Source: REEP01 sp964517265 (GTDB taxonomy: Bacteria; Pseudomonadota; Alphaproteobacteria; Rhodospirillales; Defluviicoccaceae). From it: DNA of 48,485 nucleotides. Made by a program: the position numbers and the translations under genes. The notes beneath the pieces were generated by a model, which worked only from the letters and a program-made list of their open reading frames with translations, was not told the DNA's origin and did not search any database. How positions within the stretch are numbered: the first letter of the stretch is position 1; every line of letters starts with the position of its first letter. The DNA lies in NCBI GenBank assembly GCA_964517265.1, contig CAZFBS010000019.1, positions 1 through 48,485 of the forward strand, written 5' to 3'. Positions 40,222 through 47,047 of this stretch are shown in pieces.

Positions 40222-41177
40222 GCTGCCTCCAGGACCCGGCGCCAGAGCCCGATCGCTGCCTGCTCGACCCGATCCACCGTCAGCGCGTCCATCAGCGTTC
40301 CCGTCCTGCGATGATTGAAGCCTGGGGGAAAGATCGCATCGTAGGAGACAGGAGGCCGGACCGCCGCGGTAAGCGGTCCCCACGGAGCATACAGCTCTTC
40401 ACGGCTCGGCCCGAACAGGCCGAGGGTGGGAACGCCGGCGGCTGCGGCAAGGTGCATCAGACCGGAATCGTTGCCGACGTAGAAGTCCGCCCGTTCGAGA
40501 CAGGCATAGACTTCAAGCAATCCTGCGGTGCCGACCAGATCGATCCGCCGATGCAGAGGTACCGCCTCAAGAACCGGGCGGGCCGCATCCCGCTCGCTGA
40601 GATGGCCGCAGACGAGGACCCGCGCGCCCGGCAGGATCCCTTGCGGTGCGGTCAGGCGGCCGACCAGTTCGGCGAAAGCCTCGGCGCGCCACGTCTTGCC
40701 GATCCAGTTGGCGGTCGGACCGACGGCAAGGACCGGCGGGCCTTCCGGCACGAGATGGCCCGCCACCCGCCGTTCGGCGTCGCCGATCCAGAGCCGCGGC
40801 GCGGGCGGATCGTCCTTGAGACCGAGCACCTGCGCCAGCCGGACCACGCGATGAACGGACCCGTCGGCTCCGCCAATGCGGCAGCGTTGCTTCGCCGCCA
40901 GCAGCAGCGTGATCGGCGCCCCGCGAAGATCGATCAGCAGGTCCCAGGTGCGGCCGATACAGCGCGCCCAAAGCCCCAGCCAGTGGCGCGCGAGGCTCTT
41001 CTTCTCCAGCACGATCAGATCGTCGAGGTTGGGTACCGCCGTGAACAACGGCGCTGCCGGCGCGCCGCATGCAATCGTGACCGCAATCCCCGGATACCGG
41101 CGGATGCAATGATCGAGGATGCCGGTCGAGAGGACCGCATCGCCGACGCGGGTGGAGGTGATGAAGAGCAGCCTCAT
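40218..41177 (-). CDS. Glycosyltransferase family 9 (heptosyltransferase-like)
   Basis: The 319-residue ADP-heptose:LPS heptosyltransferase-like protein starts at MRLLFITSTRVGDAVLSTG, and carries GPTANWIGKTWRAEAFAEL and the donor-site NDSGLMHLAAAAGVPTLGLFG. The first gene of the GT9-GT2-GT4-asnB unit. A 12-bp palindrome (41193-41204) lies 16 bp upstream of the ATG. The frame is open 11 codons further upstream without conservation. Confidence 0.9.
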   Translation of the reverse strand: MRLLFITSTRVGDAVLSTGILDHCIRRYPGIAVTIACGAPAAPLFTAVPNLDDLIVLEKKSLARHWLGLWARCIGRTWDLLIDLRGAPITLLLAAKQRCRIGGADGSVHRVVRLAQVLGLKDDPPAPRLWIGDAERRVAGHLVPEGPPVLAVGPTANWIGKTWRAEAFAELVGRLTAPQGILPGARVLVCGHLSERDAARPVLEAVPLHRRIDLVGTAGLLEVYACLERADFYVGNDSGLMHLAAAAGVPTLGLFGPSREELYAPWGPLTAAVRPPVSYDAIFPPGFNHRRTGTLMDALTVDRVEQAAIGLWRRVLEAA

Positions 41178-41347
41178 TCCGAAACAACCATCATGACATG
41201 TCATCCGCACCGCAATGCCGGCGCTGCACCGCGATCAGAGGCTCTTCGGGCCCCGGCCGCACCGGGTATCATTCCAACCGCGCACATGCCAAGCTCACCC
41301 CTGGGACCGTACCGGCGATGCGGCGATGGAGGATCACCCACTTCCCG

Positions 41348-42133
41348 TCAGCCCAGGGTGACGTCCAGTACCATCATGACGAGGAATCCTCCGAGCAGAG
41401 CCATGGTCGGGCCGTGATGCCGATCGTCCCGGTAGGCTTCCGGGATGACCTCGCCAATGATGACGAACAGCATCGCGCCAGCTGCGAAGGCAAGGCCCCA
41501 TGGCAACATCGCTTCGCTATAGGTGACCACCAGAGCGCCGAACAAGCCGCCCATCGGTTCGAGAAGACCGGTGGCAAGGGCAACCGCGAAGGCGCGCGCT
41601 CGGCTGGCGCCGTCGCTGATCAACGCTGCGGCAACCGCGAGGCCTTCCGGCATGTTTTGAATTCCGATGCCGACGGCGATCGGAAGCCCGGATGAAATGC
41701 CGGCCCCGAATGCGACCCCGACGCTGAGACCCTCCGGAATATTGTGAAGGGCGATCGCCAGGATAAACAGCCAGTTGCGGCCGAGGGCGAGGAAATGATG
41801 ACCGGCGGCATCCTTCTCGAAATGCTCGTGCGGCACCACCGCGTGAACGCCCCAGATCGCGATCGCCCCAAGTAGAATTCCGCCACCGACAACAGCCGCC
41901 GGCGCCAGCATCCTCACCGATTGTTCCCCGACAATCTCCAGCGCCGGCACGATCAGGGAGAACATGCTCGCGGCAAGCATGATGCCCCCGGCCACCGCCA
42001 GCATCAGACTGGTGCTTTCCGCCGGCCATTTCTTGCGAAAGAAGATGGGCAAGGCACCCAGTCCCGTGGCGAGCCCGGCGACGAGGCTGCCAAGAAAACC
42101 GAGCAGCCACAAAGGCCATAGCGTCGGGTCCAT
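41348..42133 (-). CDS. ZIP-family divalent metal transporter
   Basis: The 261 residues have about eight TM helices. The binuclear metal site is visible in TM4 (ALHNIPEGLS, His130-Glu134) and TM5 (GIQNMPEGLA, Asn160-Glu163), and His-rich cytoplasmic loop HEHFEKDAAGHH sits between TM3 and TM4. Similar to the GufA subgroup, which moves zinc and other divalent ions. The ATG at 42133 has GGAGAGA about 8 nt upstream; a TTG five codons earlier is less likely. No Zur or Fur box is obvious. Confidence 0.9.
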   Translation of the reverse strand: MDPTLWPLWLLGFLGSLVAGLATGLGALPIFFRKKWPAESTSLMLAVAGGIMLAASMFSLIVPALEIVGEQSVRMLAPAAVVGGGILLGAIAIWGVHAVVPHEHFEKDAAGHHFLALGRNWLFILAIALHNIPEGLSVGVAFGAGISSGLPIAVGIGIQNMPEGLAVAAALISDGASRARAFAVALATGLLEPMGGLFGALVVTYSEAMLPWGLAFAAGAMLFVIIGEVIPEAYRDDRHHGPTMALLGGFLVMMVLDVTLG

Positions 42134-42584
42134 ATCTTGTCTCTCCAAGGGTTATTGGCGCAGACCATAACGCCCGCCAGCAGACACCGTGACGCGGCCC
42201 GGCGGCACGTCACGATATAAAGAGGCTTCTTTTAGGTGAATAGAGCCAATCCACCGGCCTGCCTCCGCCGTGGCGTTACCAGTGCGAAGAAGGAACATCT
42301 CTCCGGCTGCTGCCGCCACCATACGTGCTGCGCATGGCTGGGTGGAGAATGATATGGTCGGCGAGAATCAAAACCGTAATCAAAAACCAGGGCCACCGCC
42401 CAAATTCCTGTGTGCGGAGCAGCATGAGAGGGTATGGATTACAAAAAAAGAAGACTCCGGCCGATTCAATCCCAGGCCCGCTCAGACAAAAGCCGATCCC
42501 GCAACCAGGCCGTAGCGCTGGGGGGCCGATTCGTCCCGGTCGACAGGAAACGGATCGTATAAGACTGCAGAATAGAAAGAAAAT
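42134..42584. other. Long intergenic region 5' of the ZIP gene
   Basis: About 450 bp, less GC-rich than the surroundings (several A-runs, for example near 42440). It must contain the ZIP promoter. The only coding candidate is a 53-codon plus-strand frame (see 42354). I see no repeat, IS end or attachment site. Confidence 0.5.
42354..42515 (+). CDS. Possible small hydrophilic protein
   Basis: An ATG with GGTGGAGA 6 nt upstream opens a 53-codon frame (starting MVGENQNRNQKPGPPP, one Cys, no TM). Third-position GC is lower than in neighbouring genes, so it could be chance. No family is recognised. Confidence 0.25.
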   Translation: MVGENQNRNQKPGPPPKFLCAEQHERVWITKKEDSGRFNPRPAQTKADPATRP

Positions 42585-42604
42585 GCCGGGCTAAAAAGCC
42601 CGGC
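42575..42604 (-). terminator. Rho-independent terminator, minus strand
   Basis: A perfect 8-bp stem (42604-42597 with 42592-42585) with a 4-nt loop, preceded by a purine-pyrimidine spacer and followed by ATTTTCTTTC. It is 195 bp beyond the dps stop, so it ends either a long dps 3' UTR or a separate RNA. Confidence 0.8.
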
Positions 42605-42707
42605 AAGTCTAGCAGGGAGGCTTCACGTCTGGGAGACGTAGGACCCGTTCGAAACGAGCCCCTTTCGGGCCTTGCGCCCGAAACTCGTGATGCTGCAATG
42701 CAACATC
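42575..42707 (-). ncRNA. Candidate structured small RNA downstream of dps
   Basis: On the minus strand, within 130 nt: a short hairpin (42707-42704 with 42692-42689 plus inner pairs); a two-tier hairpin whose 8-bp inner stem pairs 42683-42676 with 42670-42663 and 5-bp outer stem pairs 42688-42684 with 42658-42654; a 6-bp hairpin with a CCC loop (42639-42634 with 42630-42625); an unpaired GCCTCCCTG; and an intrinsic terminator (42604-42585 plus T-rich tail). Two CTCCC motifs are exposed, in and near loops, as in anti-Shine-Dalgarno sRNAs of alphaproteobacteria. I find no convincing promoter, so it could also be a processed dps 3' UTR. Confidence 0.42.
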
Positions 42708-42763
42708 CAGGTTCTGTTGTACAGGTTTGTCGGGCGGGTGGATACCCATAACGAAGCAGATCA

Positions 42764-42784
42764 CCTATGCATGGAATGCATAGG
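42764..42784 (-). other. Perfect stem-loop just after dps
   Basis: A 9-bp perfect stem (42764-42772 with 42776-42784) with a 3-nt loop begins 15 nt after the dps stop. No T-run follows, so it is more likely an mRNA 3'-end stabiliser or a processing site than a terminator. Confidence 0.45.
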
Positions 42785-42799
42785 CTCGGCCAACCGCCT

Positions 42800-43273
42800 T
42801 CAGTCCAGCATGCTCCGCAGCATCCAGGCGGTTTTTTCGTGAATTTGCATCCGCTGCGTCAAAAGATCCGCAGTCGGCTCGTCATGCGCTTGATCGGCGA
42901 CCGGAAAAACTTCACGCGCGGTACGAACGACAATTTCCTGATCCCGAGCCAGCTGGGCGATCATGTCTTCTGCGGCGGGCACTTCCGACTCCTCGGTGAT
43001 GCTGGTCAGCTTGCTGTACTGCCCATAGGAACCGGGAGCGGGAAAGCCGAGGGCGCGGATGCGTTCGGCGATCTCATCAACGGCGGTCGCAAGCTCAGTG
43101 TACTGCTCCTCAAACATGAGGTGCAATGTGTTGAACATGGGACCGGTGACATTCCAGTGAAAGTTATGAGTCTTCAAGTATACTGTATATGTATCCGCCA
43201 ACAACCGCGACAAACCGTTCGCAATTTGCTGACGATCTTCCTCCGAAATCCCTATATTTATTGGCTGTTTCAT
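42800..43273 (-). CDS. dps: Dps-family DNA-binding ferritin-like protein
   Basis: Starvation protein that forms dodecamers, oxidises and stores iron, and protects DNA. The 157 residues from the ATG at 43273 (GGAGAAA upstream) carry the inter-subunit ferroxidase residues: His36/His39 in THNFHWNV, His51 and Glu55-Glu56 in HLMFEEQY, and the Asp/Glu of DEIAERIRALG. The N-terminal tail is short and weakly charged, so DNA binding may be limited. The 196-bp upstream region should hold a stress promoter; I see neither a clear OxyR site nor a GGAAC-type EcfG match. Confidence 0.93.
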   Translation of the reverse strand: MKQPINIGISEEDRQQIANGLSRLLADTYTVYLKTHNFHWNVTGPMFNTLHLMFEEQYTELATAVDEIAERIRALGFPAPGSYGQYSKLTSITEESEVPAAEDMIAQLARDQEIVVRTAREVFPVADQAHDEPTADLLTQRMQIHEKTAWMLRSMLD

Positions 43274-43456
43274 CGATTTCTCCATTTCCTGACGTTGAAA
43301 CACCCTCCCCCGGTCGACGTGACGATCGACAAGACGCTATTTGGCCGCACCCTTCTGGAGCCCAACCGTTAAGATGTGAGTCGAGGGGGATTGTGCAAGG
43401 CAACCGGATCGGCTCGCGCATTCGAAGACGCAGGCCGAGTTCCGGTTGGCCGGAGA

Positions 43457-43467
43457 GGGGGGGGGGG
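43457..43467. repeat. G11/C11 homopolymer tract
   Basis: Eleven consecutive G on the plus strand, 2 bp beyond the stop codon of the EF-G-like gene (C11 in its mRNA). It lies outside any coding sequence. Confidence 0.95.
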
Positions 43468-43469
43468 TG

Positions 43470-45497
43470 TTACTGGCTGGCTTCCGCCCGCTGTTTCACG
43501 ATGTCGTCGGCAATCTTGCCGCTCAACTCCTGCAAATGGTCGAACTGCCATTCGAACGTGCCGACGCCCAGCGTCAGCGATCGCAATTCGACGATCAGGC
43601 CGTGCATTTCGGCCTGTGGCAGCAGCACCGAAACCTCGTCCCAGCCGGGCCAGTCCGCTTTCGCTTCGAAGCCAAGGATCTGGCCACGACGGCCGCTGAC
43701 GAGGCGCTGAACGCGCGAGGTGAAATCGCTCGGGATCGCGATCCGCACGCTGAAGATCGGCTCCAGCAGCACCGGGCCGCATTTCGGCATGCCTTCCCGC
43801 ATCGCCAGCGCCGACGCCTTTCGGAACGCCATTTCCGAGCTGTCCACCGTGTGGAACTGGCCGTCGGTGAGGGTCACCGCGATGTCGACGACGGGAAAGC
43901 CGAGCGGCCCGCGTTGCATGAAGTCCCGCGCGCCGGCCTCGACCGCCGGAATATACTGCTTGGGCACCGCACCGCCGGTGATGGTGTCGGTGAACTGAAA
44001 CCCGCTGCCGCGCGGCAGCGGGGCGATGTCGACATGCACATCGCCGAATTCACCGTGGCCACCGGACTGCTTCTTGTGCCGGGCGTGCTGACTGACGGAG
44101 TTGCGAATGGTCTCTTTGTAGGGCACCTGCGGGCGGCTCGATTCGATCTGCATGTTGTAGCGGTTGCGGAGGCGGTCGAGAGCGATCAGCAGGTGCATCT
44201 CGCCCTGGCCCCACAACAACAGCTCGCCGGTATCCGGATCGTGACCGAACGACAGGGAGGCATCCTCATCGGTCAGCCGGCCGAGGGCACCGGTCAGCTT
44301 CACCTCGTCGGACCGTTGCTGGGCGCGAACCGCAAGCGAGAACATCGGCTTGAGCGGGGGCGGCCACGCCTCGCCGACAGACTGGCCGGAAGGCGTCAAC
44401 ATCGCGCCGGTTGCCGCGCTCTCGAGGCGGCCAAGCGCGACAACATGGCCGGCCACCGCCTTTGCTTGCTTGTCCAGTTTCTGGCCGCCGATGCGACTGA
44501 TCCCACTCACCCGCTCGCCGTTCAGCGTCATGCCGTCGGTCAACTCGCCACGCCAGACCCGCACCAGGGAAAGCTTGCCGGTGTGGGAGGCGTGAAGCGT
44601 CTTGAAGACCCGCGCGCACGGCTCGCCCTCGGCCTCGATACCCAAACGCCGGGCCGTTGCCGCCGGCTCCGGTGCCTCATGCCGCAGGGCTTTCAGCAAC
44701 CGCGTAATCCCGTACATGGCCTCGGCCGAGCCGAAAAACACCGGCACGATCTGATCCTGCTGCAGGTCCCGCGTGAGACTTTGATAGATTTCGTCGGGTG
44801 CGGGGGTGACGTCCTCCAGCAATTTCTCGAGAAGCGCGTCATCGTAATCGGCAAGCGCTTCCAGCATTTCCGAGCGTGCCTCCTGCTCCCGCTCGCTGAC
44901 CGCTTCCGGAACACGGATGAGCTGCGAAGGTTGCCCCGGCTGCCACTGGAATGCCCGCTCGCTGACCAGATCGACAAAACCGGTCACCCGTTCATCGGTG
45001 CGGATCGGAATCTCCCGGAGCACCAGCGGCTTTTGCGAGACTGCCTGAAGAGCCTCGAGGGTGGCGCGGATCTCCTGTCCTGGGTTATCCATCTTGTTGA
45101 TGAACACCATGTGCGGGACCTGCTGGTCGTCCAGGAACCGGAACAGCGGGGCCAGGGTCAACGTCTTCTGCGGTTCCGGTTCGCATACGACGACTGCGAG
45201 ATCCGCAACCATCAGCGCATTGCGGGCCTCCTGAGCCAGTTCGATGAAGCCGGGGCAATCGAGAAAGGTCCACTCCTCGCCGAGGTATTCCGAGGATGCG
45301 ACATTGAGCTCCGTGCTCATCTGCCGATCTCGCGCCTCCTGGACGCTGTCGCCGACGGTATTGCCTTCCTTGACACTGCCTTTGCGCGTGATCGCCCCCG
45401 TGCGCAGCAGGATGCTCTCCAGCAAGGTGGTCTTGCCGCTGAGGTAAGGCCCGACCAGGGCGGCACAACGGGGAGCGGATGGCGGTTTGTTCGGCAC
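43470..45497 (-). CDS. Elongation factor G-like paralogue
   Basis: The 675-residue translational GTPase-family protein has G1 GPYLSGKT (16-23), a switch I region without the usual RGIT (RQMST instead), G3 DCPGF (80-84) where EF-G has D-x-PGH, and G4 NKMD (134-137). Domains II to V are recognisable, including the domain IV segment KKQSGGHGEFGDVHV. The catalytic His is therefore Phe. The start is GTG at 45497 with GGGAGGA 7-8 nt upstream; a GTG 11 codons earlier (45530) is worse. Similar paralogues are annotated as EF-G2 or EF-G-like, with no settled role. It lies upstream of dps on the same strand. Confidence 0.88.
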   Translation of the reverse strand: MPNKPPSAPRCAALVGPYLSGKTTLLESILLRTGAITRKGSVKEGNTVGDSVQEARDRQMSTELNVASSEYLGEEWTFLDCPGFIELAQEARNALMVADLAVVVCEPEPQKTLTLAPLFRFLDDQQVPHMVFINKMDNPGQEIRATLEALQAVSQKPLVLREIPIRTDERVTGFVDLVSERAFQWQPGQPSQLIRVPEAVSEREQEARSEMLEALADYDDALLEKLLEDVTPAPDEIYQSLTRDLQQDQIVPVFFGSAEAMYGITRLLKALRHEAPEPAATARRLGIEAEGEPCARVFKTLHASHTGKLSLVRVWRGELTDGMTLNGERVSGISRIGGQKLDKQAKAVAGHVVALGRLESAATGAMLTPSGQSVGEAWPPPLKPMFSLAVRAQQRSDEVKLTGALGRLTDEDASLSFGHDPDTGELLLWGQGEMHLLIALDRLRNRYNMQIESSRPQVPYKETIRNSVSQHARHKKQSGGHGEFGDVHVDIAPLPRGSGFQFTDTITGGAVPKQYIPAVEAGARDFMQRGPLGFPVVDIAVTLTDGQFHTVDSSEMAFRKASALAMREGMPKCGPVLLEPIFSVRIAIPSDFTSRVQRLVSGRRGQILGFEAKADWPGWDEVSVLLPQAEMHGLIVELRSLTLGVGTFEWQFDHLQELSGKIADDIVKQRAEASQ

Positions 45498-45614
45498 GAT
45501 GGGTCCTCCCGAGACAATTTTTATCGTCACTTGGCGGCCATCGCGGCTGACCGCGCGTCCGCAAAAACTACCCCTCCCTTTGCGTGAATCAAGGAAAAAG
45601 GGCGGAGGAACGGT

Positions 45615-46817
45615 TCAAGTCAGAGCGGCACAGGCGCGCTGGATGCGCCGGCAGGCCTCCTCCAGCAGCGTCGTCGCGGTCGCATAGGAGACCCGGAAGT
45701 GCGGAGAGAGCCCAAACGCCGATCCCTGAACGGCGGCGATTCCCTCAGCTTCGAGCAAGTAGGTAATGAAGTCATCGTCGTTGGCGATCGTGGTGCCGCC
45801 CTTCGTTTTCTTGCCGATGACCCCGGCACACGATGGATAGACGTAGAACGCGCCTTCCGGCGTGGGACACTGAATTCCCGGCGCCTCGTTCAGCATGGCA
45901 ACAACGAGATCGCGCCTTTGCTTGAAGATCTCGTTGTTCTTGGGGATGAAGTCATGAGGCCCCTGCAAGGCCGCGACCGCCGCCGCCTGCGAGATCGAGC
46001 TGGTGTGAGTCGTGCTTTGCGACTGTACCGTGTTCATCGCCTTGATCAGGGGCGTGGGGCCGGCGGCCCAGCCGACGCGCCAGCCGGTCATCGAATAGCT
46101 CTTCGAGCACCCGTTGAGCGTGAGCGTGCGGTCGAACAGGCGGGGGTCGACTTCCGCGATGGTGGAGAACACGAACCCGTCATAGACGATGTGCTCGTAG
46201 ATATCGTCGGTCATCACCCAGACGTGCGGGTGGCGCACCAGCACCTCGGCAATCGCGGCCAGCTCGTCGCGGCTGTAGGCGGAGCCGGTCGGATTGGAGG
46301 GTGAATTGAGGATCAGCCACTTGGTGTTGGACGAAATCACCCTCTCGAGGTCATCGGGCCGAACCTTGAAGTCGTTTTCGGCGGGACACGGCAAAATCAT
46401 CGGATCGCCGCCGCAAAGCAGCACGATGTCCGGATAGGAGACCCAATACGGCGCCGGGATGATCACCTCGTCGCCGGGATCGAGCGTCGCCATCAATGCA
46501 TTGTAGATCGTCTGTTTGCCGCCGCAGCCGACGGTGATCTGCTCCGGCGTGTAGGTCAGGCCATTGTCCCGCTGATGCTTGGCGCAAATCGCCTCCCGCA
46601 GCGCTAGTGTCCCGGCAACCGCGGTATAGCGGGTCTCGCCGCGATCGATGGCCGCCTTGGCCGCCTCGCGGATGTGCTCCGGCGTGTCGAAATCGGGCTC
46701 GCCAGCGCCGAGACCGATCACGTCGCGGCCCATCGCCTTCAGTTCCGCAGCTTTCTGCGTGGCGGCAATGGTCGGCGACGGTTGGATGCGCCCGAGGCGC
46801 TGTGCAATCAAGCCCAT
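45615..46817 (-). CDS. Aspartate/aromatic-type aminotransferase (class I PLP)
   Basis: The 400-residue fold-type I PLP aminotransferase has the N-terminal GAGEPDFDTPEHI, the cofactor-binding NSPSNPTG with Asn, DDIYEHIVY, and SKSYSMTGWRVGW with the Schiff-base Lys239. The C-terminal Arg that binds the substrate carboxylate is in SPHFRVSYA. It resembles the I-gamma/AspC family of alphaproteobacteria. The ATG at 46817 has AGGGA about 9 nt upstream; an in-frame start 16 codons earlier is not conserved. There is 117 bp to the EF-G-like gene downstream. Confidence 0.92.
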   Translation of the reverse strand: MGLIAQRLGRIQPSPTIAATQKAAELKAMGRDVIGLGAGEPDFDTPEHIREAAKAAIDRGETRYTAVAGTLALREAICAKHQRDNGLTYTPEQITVGCGGKQTIYNALMATLDPGDEVIIPAPYWVSYPDIVLLCGGDPMILPCPAENDFKVRPDDLERVISSNTKWLILNSPSNPTGSAYSRDELAAIAEVLVRHPHVWVMTDDIYEHIVYDGFVFSTIAEVDPRLFDRTLTLNGCSKSYSMTGWRVGWAAGPTPLIKAMNTVQSQSTTHTSSISQAAAVAALQGPHDFIPKNNEIFKQRRDLVVAMLNEAPGIQCPTPEGAFYVYPSCAGVIGKKTKGGTTIANDDDFITYLLEAEGIAAVQGSAFGLSPHFRVSYATATTLLEEACRRIQRACAALT

Positions 46818-47047
46818 GATTTCGTCCCTAATGGTTCTTGGCGGACACAGCAGACCGATTAGCAAACTTTGGCGCGCGCGTCATTGGAACATTATGGCAA
46901 CGAGGAGCGAAGGGGCGCCCTTCGCGGCGAGGGCAAACGGCTGAAGTCGCGTCGGAATGTCCGGCAAGCGCAGCAGATCAACCGGCGCCCGGATCTGCCG
47001 CAGATAACCCCCTGGCAAACAGCCCCTTGCGCACCCATAACTGCACC

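Noticed and set aside
41193..41204. ATGACATGTCAT palindrome upstream of the GT9 gene
   Set aside because: A 12-bp palindrome is expected about a dozen times by chance in 48 kb, and nothing else supports an operator here.
42647..42655. GTTCGAAAC, resembling a tRNA T-loop
   Set aside because: The flanking bases do not form a T-stem and no cloverleaf can be drawn; the sequence is part of the candidate sRNA hairpins.
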